A stretch of DNA of 32,394 nucleotides from Bacteroidales bacterium (GCA_018399335.1 JAGYNM010000013.1:1-32394), one strand, 5' to 3'; shown: positions 9,274 through 18,018, numbered from the stretch's first letter. Notes: a model not told the origin generated them from the letters alone. A program made the numbers and translations.

Positions 9274-9888
9274 ATGAAAACAGCGATCATTCGTATTCTT
9301 GGAATCTTTTTATTCAGTATTTTATTGGGTTCAGCTCAGGCCCAACAGTTTGAGGGCGGCTTGCTTGCCGGTGGTGTAAGCAGTCAGATAGCGGGCGATA
9401 ATATTTCCGGCTTTCATAAGGCCGGTCTTAGTTTTGGGGGTTTTGTAAGGCTCGAGCTGAATGCACAATCTGGTTTGCAGATGGAATTGTTTTTTGTTCA
9501 AAAAGGCTCACGCACCAGCGATCAGGATGTGAAGGCCGGCATGAATCCCTATCTTTTGCGCCTCAATTATGTTGAGATGCCTTTTATTTACCAGCACGAC
9601 TTGGGTAAGCTGCGACTTGAGGCAGGGCTTTCAGCTGCTTTTTTGGCCAGTAATTACGAAGAAGTGAATTACCTGGATAACACACAGGATGTTTGGAGAA
9701 CCTTTAACTTCAGTACTTTGGTGGGTGTGCGTTACCTTTTTAATGAGCAATGGTCGCTCGGCTTGCGAAGCATCAATTCCATCAACTCAATCCGCACCAA
9801 TATGGTTGAGGGAAATGTGAAGCGTTACGGCAATAAATTTGGTGCCTTTAATGATGTGCTGCAACTGGCTGTTTTTTATAGCCTTTGA
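9274..9888 (+). CDS. PorT-family outer-membrane beta-barrel protein
   Basis: The protein has 204 residues from the ATG at 9274, where a signal peptide begins (MKTAIIRILGIFLFSILLGSAQAQ). The frame is open further upstream to an ATG at 9064, but that extension runs through the promoter region and overlaps the response-regulator gene, so it is rejected. The mature part has GGLLAGG and GLQMELFFVQKG strands and YVEMPFIYQH, the last being typical of PorT/outer-membrane beta-barrel domain 2 proteins of Bacteroidota. PorT itself belongs to the T9SS, but the family is large and this copy cannot be assigned to a particular role. It is convergent with the thioredoxin-fold gene, seven bases apart. Confidence 0.8.
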   Translation: MKTAIIRILGIFLFSILLGSAQAQQFEGGLLAGGVSSQIAGDNISGFHKAGLSFGGFVRLELNAQSGLQMELFFVQKGSRTSDQDVKAGMNPYLLRLNYVEMPFIYQHDLGKLRLEAGLSAAFLASNYEEVNYLDNTQDVWRTFNFSTLVGVRYLFNEQWSLGLRSINSINSIRTNMVEGNVKRYGNKFGAFNDVLQLAVFYSL

Positions 9889-9895
9889 TGCTGCT

Positions 9896-10456
9896 TCAAT
9901 CCTTTTTCCACTTGATATTGCAGCCTGTTGACGGAATTTGATTTTCGGGAACGGCTTTCCCTGCCAGCACCAAATCAAGCGCAGCACGCAGGTTTTTGCC
10001 GTTTACGGGTACTTCATTTCCGGGTCTGCTGCCATCAAGCTGGCCGCGGTAAACACAACGATCATTGGCATCAAAAAGATTGAAATCAGGTGTGCAGGCC
10101 GCATCATATGCCCTGGCCACTTCCTGTGTTTCATCAAAAAGATAGGGAAAAGGAAAATCGTGATCAGCAGCAAAGACTTTCATTTTTTCGGGAGAATCTT
10201 CTGGATAATTTTCAACATCATTGGAATTGATCGCTACCATACCGATTCCCTGAGGTATAAAGGCATTGCCAATGCGCACCAATTCATCAATAACATGTTT
10301 CACATACGGACAATGGTTGCAGATAAACATCACCAGCGTACCTTTTTCACCTTTGATATCAGGATAGCTAAGTTGTTTGTTACTGATCTGATCGGTTAAT
10401 TTAAAATCAGGGGCCTTGAATCCGAGAGGAATAGGTTTGGTGGGTGTAAGTGCCAT
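9896..10456 (-). CDS. Thioredoxin-fold (AhpC/TSA-type) protein
   Basis: The 186-residue protein has no signal peptide. The redox motif CNHC at residues 46-49 follows a hydrophobic strand (TLVMFI), and TPDF supplies the cis-proline expected opposite the active site. The start GFKAPDFKL is the usual opening of the AhpC/TSA and thioredoxin-like families. It is most similar in layout to cytoplasmic thioredoxin-family proteins that follow the CNHCPYVKH pattern, whose substrates are not established. It lies 26 bases downstream of queG and is probably the last gene of the ruvB-queG transcript. Confidence 0.88.
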   Translation of the reverse strand: MALTPTKPIPLGFKAPDFKLTDQISNKQLSYPDIKGEKGTLVMFICNHCPYVKHVIDELVRIGNAFIPQGIGMVAINSNDVENYPEDSPEKMKVFAADHDFPFPYLFDETQEVARAYDAACTPDFNLFDANDRCVYRGQLDGSRPGNEVPVNGKNLRAALDLVLAGKAVPENQIPSTGCNIKWKKD

Positions 10457-10482
10457 ATCAGGAGTTTTTGATGAAGTTGATA

Positions 10483-11409
10483 TTACGTTTCAGCCGCTAA
10501 AGCCTGTTCTTTTAACAGCCGATCCGGCAAAAGTTCGTTAAAGCTGTTCTCGTCCAGTTTTTCCCAATCGGCTTTTTCGCATCTTTTTAAGCTGTTCCGG
10601 AAAGCAGAAATCCCGGCTCATCATGTGGCTTCGAAAAACGGTTCCAGGGGCAAACGTCCTTACAGATATCGCATCCAAAAATCCATCCTTCAAAATGTTG
10701 TTTTAAGGCATCCGGAAGTTCCGTTTTATGTTCGATTGTGAGGTAAGAGATGCATTTGCGCGCATCCAGCTGATGTGGCATCCACTAATGCAAATTCAGT
10801 AGGGCAGGCATCGAGGCATCGGCGACAGGTGCCGCAATAATCTGTGATTCTTCGTTTTCCGTTGCTTCGAGCCCTATCGGAATAAGCAGATGTCCGATAA
10901 AGAAAACGAACCTTTTCAGGATGAATCAGGCAGGTTGCCATTAAAACCTAAACCGCTTTTTTTTTTTTTTTTGTGCCCAAGCCCTGTCCGAGCACAGGCG
11001 CCGGAATCGGTGAAGGCTCTGCATCTTCGAGTTTACCGGCATGGCTTTCGATAAAGTCGAGCAGCCAGTTTTTTGCGGATCAGTTTATGGTAATCCTGCT
11101 GTAGGCATATTTAGAAATTTATAGTTATCGTTTTCGGGTAGCTTTTCTTTGGTGGCGAATTTGCAAAACAGTGCTACCAGTTGCTGTTCCTTCAACAAGT
11201 AAGCGCGGGTCGTAGCGTTTTTCGCTGTTTCCGTTCGAGATAGCTCATTTCACCCTGAAAAACCCTTTTTGTAGCCAGTCTTCCATCAGGCGGGCATCTT
11301 CGGGAAGTTGTTGCGCCTTGCTGATTCCCAAATCATCAAAACCCAGCCTGAGTGCCTCGTCCTTGATCAGCGCGATAAGGTTTTCCGGAAGGCTGTCAGC
11401 TTTTATCAT
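10483..11409 (-). pseudogene. queG: Epoxyqueuosine reductase gene, broken by many frameshifts
   Basis: QueG reduces epoxyqueuosine to queuosine in tRNA, using cobalamin and two 4Fe-4S clusters. Reading across frames from the ATG at 11409 to the TAA at 10483 recovers the whole family: MIKADSLPENL at the N-terminus, GEMSYLER and YDPRLLVEGT, DRAWAQK, LIHPEK, cluster ligands in CGTCRRCLDACPTE, then [26 protein letters not shown] and ADWEKLDENSF near the end. At 927 bases the gene is the expected length for about 309 residues, yet I count at least eight one- or two-base shifts. A run of 16 T (10957-10972) sits where a conserved glycine-rich loop should be. It starts 20 bases after the ruvB stop. 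Full length with scattered indels points to sequence error more than decay. Confidence 0.85.
10957..10972. repeat. Homopolymer of 16 T inside queG
   Basis: Sixteen consecutive T on the + strand, poly-A in the sense of queG. It follows the codons for DRAWAQK and precedes GLGF, where the family has only one or a few residues. It breaks the frame and is the longest homopolymer I noticed in the window. Confidence 0.9.
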
Positions 11410-11429
11410 TTGTGATTTTAAGGTTTAAA

Positions 11430-12458
11430 TTAGCTGTCGAACAAAGTTCCCTGCGGGGGATTTTTTACCCGGCCAAGATGTATGTAGGCTTTGTCGGTTG
11501 CTTCGCGGCCGCGCGGGGTGCGCATCAGGTAGCCTTCCTGAATCAGAAATGGCTCGTACACTTCTTCTATTGTGCCGCCTTCTTCGCCCACGGCAGTTGC
11601 GATTGTGTTGATGCCCACCGGTCCGCCTTTAAATTTATCGATGATAGTCAAAAGGATTTTGTTATCCATTTCGTCCAGGCCATGCTCATCCACATGGAGT
11701 GCTGTGAGGCCAAAACGGGCAATTTCGAGGTCGATTTTGCCATTACCTTTTATTTGTGCAAAATCACGAACACGTCTGAGCAAAAGATTGGCGATACGTG
11801 GTGTTCCACGGCTGCGGCCTGCAATTTCGGCTGCGGCTTTTGGCTGGATAGGCACACGTAATATAGAGGCCGAACGCTGAACGATTCCTGTAAGTGTTTG
11901 TGCATCATAATAAGAAAGCCGCAGGTTGATGCCAAAACGCGATCGCAATGGCGAGGTGAGCAGGCCTGAGCGTGTGGTGGCACCAATAAGCGTAAAAGGA
12001 TTGATGGTAATTTGAACGGCTCTGGCATTAGGGCCTGTTTCGATCATGATATCGATGCGGTAGTCTTCCATGGCCGAGTACAAATATTCTTCCACCACGG
12101 GACTCAGCCGGTGAATCTCATCAATAAAAAGCACATCATTTTTTTCGAGGTTGGTAAGCAGTCCGGCCAAATCGCCTGGCTTATCCAATACAGGACCCGA
12201 AGTGATTCGGATGTTTACGCCCAATTCGTTGGCAATGATATGCGAAAGCGTGGTTTTGCCCAATCCCGGAGGGCCATGAAGCAACACATGATCCAAGGCT
12301 TCGGCACGTTGTGCTGCTGCCTGCACAAAAATCCGAAGGTTTTCGACCACCTGTTCCTGCCCGGCAAAGCTGCTAAAGGCATCCGGCCGCAATACTTTTT
12401 CTATTTCTTTTTCGGCATTCGACAGTTCAGTACCGTATGCATCCAGATTTTCGTTCAT
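11430..12458 (-). CDS. ruvB: Holliday junction branch-migration helicase RuvB
   Basis: The ATP-driven motor that moves Holliday junctions with RuvA before RuvC cleavage. The 342-residue protein has Walker [10 protein letters not shown] at residues 62-70, Walker B FIDEIH at 111-116, sensor 1 in GATTRSGLL, an arginine-finger-containing SPLRSRFG, and a C-terminal winged helix ([13 protein letters not shown]). Length and motifs are those of standard RuvB. It is first in a probable ruvB-queG-thioredoxin operon and divergent from the universal stress protein operon. Confidence 0.97.
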   Translation of the reverse strand: MNENLDAYGTELSNAEKEIEKVLRPDAFSSFAGQEQVVENLRIFVQAAAQRAEALDHVLLHGPPGLGKTTLSHIIANELGVNIRITSGPVLDKPGDLAGLLTNLEKNDVLFIDEIHRLSPVVEEYLYSAMEDYRIDIMIETGPNARAVQITINPFTLIGATTRSGLLTSPLRSRFGINLRLSYYDAQTLTGIVQRSASILRVPIQPKAAAEIAGRSRGTPRIANLLLRRVRDFAQIKGNGKIDLEIARFGLTALHVDEHGLDEMDNKILLTIIDKFKGGPVGINTIATAVGEEGGTIEEVYEPFLIQEGYLMRTPRGREATDKAYIHLGRVKNPPQGTLFDS

Positions 12459-12478
12459 ATGATGATTTTAAGAAAGGA

Positions 12479-12486
12479 CAAAAATA
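12479..12486 (-). promoter_or_regulatory. Probable -7 box for ruvB
   Basis: On the reverse strand this reads TATTTTTG, a full TAnnTTTG match, about 20 bases before the ruvB start. The -33 region has no clear TTTG; a weak TATG lies at 12505-12508 with an 18-base spacer. Confidence 0.5.
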
Positions 12487-12694
12487 AGCATTCTCGCTCA
12501 GCTACATAGTTTGTTTGCTAAGTGATAAATGATCAAAAGCCTGCTGTTTATGCTAATCAGGCTTGATGTGGCGTACTCAGTGTGCTCGAATCAGTCAAAA
12601 AAGTTGGAGTATAGTATAGAAAGTTCGTACTTTAGCTAAATAATTTGGAATAATATCGGGGGCAAAGCGTTTAAAAACTGTTAAAACAAAAGCG

Positions 12695-13525
12695 ATGAAA
12701 ACAATACTCGTAGCATTTGACTTCTCAAAAAATGCGCTGCATACGCTGGAATATGCCCTTTTTTATGCCAATCGGCTAAAAACAGGGATTCATCTGGTTT
12801 GGGTTGATAACACCAATACACCAGAGCATGTGATGAATATCGAGCAGACTTTACGTATTGAGACAAAAAAATATTTTGATGAAATTGTTGCAAAATATGC
12901 ACCGCAACTGAAGCATGGAAAGCTCGAAATCCATCTTCGAAAAGGTAAAGTATATACCGAAGTGGCCATGCTTGCGCGGCAGATTGATGCCTCGGTAATA
13001 TTTGCCGGAACGCATGGTGTAAGCGGCTACGAACGCTATTGGATTGGTAGTAATGCGTACAGGATTGTTACTTCGGCGCCTTGTCCTGTTATTACAGTAA
13101 GGTCTGATTATCAATTTGGCGGGAAGCTAAAACGCATCCTGGTTCCCATTGACAGTTCGGCCGAAAGTCGTCAGAAATTACCATTTACAGCCGAATTGGC
13201 CCAGGCCTTTGGTGCAGAGATTTTTCTTTTGCTGCTTTATAATTCGCCCCTCCGGGTGATACGCAGCAGGATGAAGGCATCTGCTGACGAAGCCGAAAAA
13301 TGTCTTACCGAGCGTAATATAAAATTCAATCTGAAAGAAGTAGAAGCAGAGAAGCTGGTTCCGGCTATTTTGTCCTATTCGGATGAGATAGAAGCCGATC
13401 TCATTGCTATTATGACAGAGCAGAGTGCCTCGGCAGGAGCAATGTTTTTAGGTCCCTTTGCACAACAATTGGTCAATAATGCGTTAATTCCTGTGATAAG
13501 TGTTCAAACTTCCATACAAAATTAA
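12695..13525 (+). CDS. Tandem-domain universal stress protein (first copy)
   Basis: The 276-residue cytoplasmic protein is made of two UspA-like domains. The first starts KTILVAFDFS and ends with GTHGVSG ... WIGSNAYRIV, a good match to the GxxG ... G(S/T) ATP-binding loop. The second starts KRILVPIDSS but ends IMTEQSASAGAMFLGPFAQQLV, where the glycine loop is altered and the Gly-Ser is Gly-Pro. It therefore looks like one nucleotide-binding and one degenerate domain. It opens a three-gene operon; the SPOR gene starts seven bases after its stop. Binding partner and stress signal are unknown. No strong TAnnTTTG box is visible in the 236-base gap upstream. Confidence 0.9.
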   Translation: MKTILVAFDFSKNALHTLEYALFYANRLKTGIHLVWVDNTNTPEHVMNIEQTLRIETKKYFDEIVAKYAPQLKHGKLEIHLRKGKVYTEVAMLARQIDASVIFAGTHGVSGYERYWIGSNAYRIVTSAPCPVITVRSDYQFGGKLKRILVPIDSSAESRQKLPFTAELAQAFGAEIFLLLLYNSPLRVIRSRMKASADEAEKCLTERNIKFNLKEVEAEKLVPAILSYSDEIEADLIAIMTEQSASAGAMFLGPFAQQLVNNALIPVISVQTSIQN

Positions 13526-13532
13526 TTCGCCT

Positions 13533-13982
13533 ATGAGGCTGCGTAATATTTTTCTTTTGCTGCTCATTTTTATGTGTTTTCAGGCAGTTAAGGCTCAGAA
13601 TCCACAACAGGGATCTTTGGTGGTGTTGCAGGACAGCCGGCTCGATAGCTTGCTTTGGCTGCAGGAGCAACTTTTTGAAGAACAGCAGTATATTGAAGGA
13701 TTTCGGATTCAGATTTTTATGGAATCAGGCAATGATGCTGTGATTCATGCCCAGGAATTAATGGACAAGTTAGCAGAAGATTTTCCACAGTGGAAGGCCT
13801 ATCTTTCTTATGGACAGCCATATTATCGTGTACATATCGGCGATTTTCGTGATCGGCTGGAGGCCGAAGCAGCGCTTCAAATGTTGAACCGCAACTACAA
13901 ACAAGCCTTCATTACCCGCGACCGGATTGCTTTTCCTGAATTACATGCATTTCCAACCCCCAACAAACAGCGCCATGAATAA
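13533..13982 (+). CDS. Secreted SPOR-domain protein
   Basis: The protein has 149 residues from the ATG at 13533. An in-frame ATG at 13500 lies inside the preceding gene and would put 11 polar residues before the signal peptide, so it is rejected. The signal peptide is MRLRNIFLLLLIFMCFQAVKAQ. Residues about 54-130 (EGFRIQIFMESG ... YRVHIGDFRDRLEAEAALQML) form a SPOR domain, which binds denuded septal peptidoglycan in characterised proteins. No other domain is present. Its stop overlaps the start of the next universal stress protein by eight bases, implying coupled translation. A periplasmic SPOR protein between two cytoplasmic stress proteins is an odd pairing. Confidence 0.88.
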   Translation: MRLRNIFLLLLIFMCFQAVKAQNPQQGSLVVLQDSRLDSLLWLQEQLFEEQQYIEGFRIQIFMESGNDAVIHAQELMDKLAEDFPQWKAYLSYGQPYYRVHIGDFRDRLEAEAALQMLNRNYKQAFITRDRIAFPELHAFPTPNKQRHE

Positions 13983-14826
13983 AATTATTTTAGTAGGTAT
14001 TGACTTTTCAGACTGTTCAGTCAATGCATTGGAACACGCAGTGAGTCTGGCCTATAAGGCTCAGGCTGATATCAAAATGCTCTGGGTAAACAAACCTGAC
14101 AACACCCGAAATCTTTACGATATTGCCAGTGATGAGATACTGCTGGAAGCAGAGAAAAGGTTGCAGGGTATGGCTTCGAAGTATCAGGCCAGGCTTGGCA
14201 ATGGCAAAATAGATTTTATCACCCGAAAAGGTAAGGTGTATAAAGAATTGGTTGAAGCGGCCGAAGAATTTGATGTTTTTCTGATTATGATCGGCACACA
14301 CGGCTCTTCTGGCTTTGAAGAGTTTTGGATTGGAAGCAATGCCAACAGAATCGTGACAGCAACCGAAAGGCCGGTGATTACCATAAGAGGTGGAGTTGAT
14401 ATCAATCGTACGATCGAACGGATTGTGATGCCTATTGACAGCACCCTCGAAAGCCGTCAAAAAGTTCCGATCACAGCACTTCTTGCCAAATATTATAATG
14501 CTGAAGTACATGTGTTGGCTACGCATACCACCTCCGTGAAGGATGTGCGCGATCGCATTATGGATTATGTGAAACAGGTGGAACGTTACCTGGAAGAAAA
14601 TCAGGTGCATTTTCTGGTAAAAGAAATTGAGGCAGGAAATATTTCTGATTCAGTGATCGATTATGCCACTTCAGTGAATGCTAATCTGATCAGCATCATG
14701 GATGAACAGGAAAAAGCCGCCTCCAACATCTGGCTCGGGCCTTATGCGCAGCAGATGGTAAACCATTCGCCTATTCCTGTTTTGGTGGTACATGCCAAAA
14801 ATTATATCGCTGGTATTGCCATGTAA
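13975..14826 (+). CDS. Tandem-domain universal stress protein (second copy)
   Basis: The protein has 283 residues from the ATG at 13975, which gives MNKIILVGIDFSDCS; a longer frame from 13927 only adds out-of-place residues inside the SPOR gene. It is a clear paralogue of the copy at 12695-13525, with KGKVYKELVEAA, GTHGSSG ... WIGSNANRIV, and DSTLESRQKVP aligning to the same blocks. As in that copy, the first domain keeps the ATP-binding glycine loop and the second has IMDEQEKAASNIWLGPYAQQMV instead. The shared GPxAQQxVN block suggests a conserved function for the altered second domain. A strong hairpin follows 24 bases after the stop. Confidence 0.9.
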   Translation: MNKIILVGIDFSDCSVNALEHAVSLAYKAQADIKMLWVNKPDNTRNLYDIASDEILLEAEKRLQGMASKYQARLGNGKIDFITRKGKVYKELVEAAEEFDVFLIMIGTHGSSGFEEFWIGSNANRIVTATERPVITIRGGVDINRTIERIVMPIDSTLESRQKVPITALLAKYYNAEVHVLATHTTSVKDVRDRIMDYVKQVERYLEENQVHFLVKEIEAGNISDSVIDYATSVNANLISIMDEQEKAASNIWLGPYAQQMVNHSPIPVLVVHAKNYIAGIAM

Positions 14827-14850
14827 GTATAGTTTTTGCAGAACCTTTTT

Positions 14851-14895
14851 CTCAGGCAGTTGTTATAGCAAGCTAAATGTTATAACATGCCTGAG
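14851..14895 (+). terminator. Long hairpin at the end of the usp operon, overlapping the next start codon
   Basis: CTCAGGCA-GT-TGTTATA (14851-14867) pairs with TATAACATGCCTGAG (14881-14895): 15 base pairs with a two-base bulge and a 13-base loop. ATTATTTTT follows at once, as in an intrinsic terminator. The 3' arm contains the ATG (14887-14889) of the ferredoxin-like gene, so the same structure could also block its translation. I infer termination or attenuation; neither is proven. Confidence 0.55.
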
Positions 14896-15234
14896 ATTAT
14901 TTTTGGGGACAAGAAAATTCATTGCGAGCCCGGAGTAAATCTTCGAAAAGTTTTGATCGACAACGGGATTTATCCGCATAACGGTGCTTCACGCTTTGTA
15001 AACTGTTTTGATTAGGAAGTTGTGGAACCTGCGCTGTTAAAATTTTAGGAAAAGTTTGAGCCCCTGAACGCCACTGAAAAATCCCGGCTTGTGATGCTCC
15101 CGCACCCGCCTCGAAGACGGGTTAAGACTGGCATGCCAGATCAAAGTGACTGCCGATTTGCAGGTGCTAAAATTTGATGGTTTTGGGACAACTCACTCCC
15201 CGTGCTGCCAAATAGCATTTTTTACAGCCAATAG
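14887..15234 (+). pseudogene. 2Fe-2S ferredoxin-like protein gene, frameshifted
   Basis: The first frame gives MPEIIFGDKKIHCEPGVN and then LRKVLIDNGIYPHNGA before a stop at about 15013. Following the family across frames gives the cluster ligands: Cys in VNC, then CGTC in GSCGTCAVKILGK, then EPLNATEKSRLVML, then LACQIKVTADLQVLKFDG. These are the four cysteines and landmarks of a plant-type 2Fe-2S ferredoxin of about 110-115 residues. Shifts are visible near 15010 (one G short), 15055 (one T extra), about 15111 and about 15184 (one T short). The gene ends at the TAG at 15232-15234. It is probably intact in the organism. Redox partner unknown. Confidence 0.75.
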
Positions 15235-15258
15235 AAACCAAAATGTTTTTTACAATAT

Positions 15259-16663
15259 TTACAGATTCCCCAGCCGGATGGTATTGCTGTTACCTTTGCT
15301 CCAGGTTGGTGTGCTGAGCACATGAATCACACGATCGCCTTTGGTAGCCGTCTGCCTTCACAAGCAATTGATTGAGGTGATCCATCAGTGTGTCTGTTTC
15401 ATCCAGACTGCTGTCGTGGAAGCCATAAACGCCCCAAAGTAGGTTCATATTTTTCTGAGCATAAAAATATTTCCCGAAAAAGCAAACAGTCTTGCTTTGG
15501 GGCGGTGCTGCCAGCCTTGTAGCAGAATAGCCTGTATGTGTGCTTACAATTATCGCACGGGCATTGGTGCTTTGGGCCATATTGCTGGCGGCGAACAAAA
15601 CACTGTCGGAAATAAAACGGGGATGGGCAGGATCTTCAGGCATTTCATGTCGGTAATAAATGGCTTCAAAACCTTCGATCTGGTTGATGATTTGCTGCAT
15701 GATGCGAATGGTATCAACAGGATATTTTCCCATTGAGGTTTCGTCATTGAGCATCAAGGCATCGGCACCATCGAGTACTGAATTGGCTATACTTACCTCC
15801 GCTCGCGTGGGACGAATGGAGTTGATCATAGCTTCCATCATTTGCGTGGCAACAACCACGGCTTGCCTTTGCTGGCAAATTTGAATGATGCGTTTTTGTA
15901 TCATCGGCACCTGCTCCATAGGGATTTCAACACCCAGGTCGCCACGCAATCATAATGCCATCGGCTGCCTAATTATAGATTCGATATTGGCAACTGCCTG
16001 TGGTTTTTCAATTTTAGCAATGATTCCGGCTTATTGGCTTTTTTGTTTGCATCAATACGCTGCGCAAAGCATGTATGTCGTCTGCCGAGCGCACAAAGGA
16101 TAGCGCAATCCATTGGATATCCTGCTGAAGCAGAAAATCAAGATCATGGAGGTCTTTTTCGGCAAGCGAGGGCAGGCTAATCGAGTGTGTCGGGAGGTTA
16201 ACGTTCGGTGGGCTTCCACCACAGCATTGGTTTCCAGCTTTGAGCAGCACTTCATCTTTTCCATTGGTTTCTATTACACGAAGGGCGATTTTGCCATCAT
16301 CGACAAGCACCTGATCACCTGCTTTTACATCTGTGGCAAAGGCTTCATAGCGGATGCTACGCACCGCGATTTCCGGCCACCTCATAGGTCACTAACCGGA
16401 TATGATCGCCTTCTTTTGAGCAGTACATTTTCGTTTTCTAGTGCTCCCAACCTGATTTTTGGCCCTTGGGTAAATCTGCCAGCACAGCAACATAGCTGTT
16501 TTGTGTTTTGTTGATGCGGTCGATATGCTCAATCACTTTGCGGTGAACTTCATGAGATCCATGAAAATTGAGCCGGCAAACATCCATGCCTTGGTGCAGC
16601 CATTTCGATAAGGCTGCAATTATCCGATGCCGGACCTATGGTAGCGACGATTTTGGTTTTCAT
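15259..16663 (-). pseudogene. pyk: Pyruvate kinase gene, broken by many frameshifts
   Basis: Converts phosphoenolpyruvate and ADP to pyruvate and ATP, the last step of glycolysis. From the ATG at 16663 the sequence reads MKTKIVATIGPASDN, then in other frames GMDVCRLNF, VAVLADLP, GDQVLVDDGKIALRV, NLPTHSISLPSLAEKDL, WIALSFVRSADDIHAL, RGDLGVEIPMEQVP, ATQMMEAM and PTRAEVS, VLDGADALMLNDETSMGKYP, and finally STPTWSKGNSNTIRLGNL before the TAA at 15259. The total of 1,405 bases corresponds to about 468 residues, the normal size. The 220-residue C-terminal section (about 15290-15949) is in one frame; the rest is broken repeatedly. It follows the IPExxxVDY gene by 44 bases. An essential glycolytic gene kept at full length argues for sequencing errors. 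Confidence 0.88.
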
Positions 16664-16707
16664 AGGGTTAGAGGTTTTTGGTTTTGGGAGCCGTTGATGA
16701 TGCGATT

Positions 16708-17156
16708 TTAAAATTTCCATTTCATGAAATTCAATCGTTTCGAGCAATATATCGATGCCTTTGTTTTTTGGGTATCAACAAACAAAGCGCATGAACGGAT
16801 CTAAAAAAGGGTTGCGAATAGCGCGGGTTATTTGGTCGAGGCGTTCCTGGATCCAGGGCATTTCTGAATGATGAAAAGATAATCGGTGCTTACCGGAAGC
16901 TTGATCCATCTGCTCTACATTATGGAGGGAGAATCTCAGATTAAAAACATTCATATTTTCGCCCTGATCGTAAGGTAGAACGAAAACCTTCTTGATCGGA
17001 ATGTTGTTCGGGATAGATGTCGTCGTGCTTAATCAAGTCGATTGATAAACAATTATTTAAGTGCCAGGCCAGTTTATAATCGGGGAGTGTGGTAGCAATT
17101 CCCAACAAGAGGATATCATCAAATGGCTGGCCGCGCAGGGTTTTTCGGCTTGGCAT
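16708..17156 (-). pseudogene. IPExxxVDY-family protein gene, frameshifted
   Basis: The ATG at 17156 opens MPSRKTLRGQPFDDILLLG, then TLPDYKLAWHLNNCLSIDL, which matches the N-terminus of the Bacteroidota IPExxxVDY family. The frame then breaks; the continuation includes YDQGENMNVFNL and, after another break, VDTQKTKASIYCSKRLNFM to a TAA at 16708. The name-giving IPE and VDY motifs are not clearly readable, probably because of errors. Total length of about 150 residues fits the family. Assignment leans partly on position: this family lies between rnc and pyk in Bacteroidota. Its function is unknown. Confidence 0.6.
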
Positions 17157-17249
17157 AGCTAAGGGTTTGAGGCAAAATACAATTTTTGCCTTTGTTTGGA
17201 AAAAGATGAATTTTCTTGGCAGAAGAAAATCCTGAATCAGGAGGATGTT

Positions 17250-18008
17250 TTATACGCTAATTGATTCAGAAACACTGCTAATCAGGCCAGCCTCAGTCAT
17301 GGCACTCCATGCTTTTTCGGCAGCCAGTTGTTCGGCACCCTTGATCGAAAAATCTTTGGCATTGGCATAGCTGGTTTCATCGATGACTACCTCAACGATA
17401 TACATTCTTTCGTAGCCTTCGCCGGTTTCACCAATCATTTTAAAATCAAGCTGTTGTTTTTCTTTTTGAGCCCATTCGATCAGCTTGCTTTTGAAGTTGT
17501 AATCGCTTTTTTCGAGGTTTTCGAGATCGATATGCATTTCTACGATACGGCTGATGATGATCTTGCGCGTAAACTCAAAACCTTTATCCAGGTATAGTGC
17601 CCCAATGAAAGCCTCAAAGGCATCACCATTAAGCGAGCGGAATTTTGACCGACCATCGTTGGAATAATTCACCAGCTTATCCAGCCCGAGTTTCTGAGAA
17701 AGTTTATTAAGCGAAGCACGGCTCACAATTCGTGAACGCATCTCAGTGAGGAAACCTTCGTTTTTGTATGGGAATTTTTTGAATAAAAAATCAGCAATGG
17801 CAGCACCCAATATGGCATCACCAAGGTATTCGAGGCGTTCGTTGCTTAGCTTATAACCATTAAGGGTTTCGCTGGAAACAGACTTATGTTTGAAGGCTAA
17901 TTGATATAAAAAAATATTTCCGGGATAGAACCCGAAAATATTTTTAAGCGATTGCGAAAGTTCTTTATCCGCAGAAAAAAGTGCCTTAACAGTATCAGTA
18001 AGTAACAA
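17250..18008 (-). CDS. rnc: Ribonuclease III
   Basis: Cuts double-stranded RNA in rRNA and mRNA processing. The 252-residue protein has the signature NERLEYLGDA at residues 56-65, with catalytic acidic residues around Glu60/Asp64, and the second acidic set in GDAFEAFIGAL (Asp129, Glu132). The C-terminal double-stranded RNA-binding domain runs from about residue 180 and ends GAEQLAAEKAWSAM. The reading frame has no ATG or GTG before the catalytic core: an in-frame TGA lies two codons upstream of a TTG at 18008, so TTG is the likely start. It begins 10 bases after the fabF stop and is in the same operon. Confidence 0.94.
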   Translation of the reverse strand: MLLTDTVKALFSADKELSQSLKNIFGFYPGNIFLYQLAFKHKSVSSETLNGYKLSNERLEYLGDAILGAAIADFLFKKFPYKNEGFLTEMRSRIVSRASLNKLSQKLGLDKLVNYSNDGRSKFRSLNGDAFEAFIGALYLDKGFEFTRKIIISRIVEMHIDLENLEKSDYNFKSKLIEWAQKEKQQLDFKMIGETGEGYERMYIVEVVIDETSYANAKDFSIKGAEQLAAEKAWSAMTEAGLISSVSESISV

Positions 18009-18018
18009 AACTCAGTGA

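Noticed and set aside
10483-11409. queG as a true pseudogene reflecting loss of queuosine
   Set aside because: Full length, preserved motifs and the same indel pattern in essential genes elsewhere make sequence error the simpler reading.
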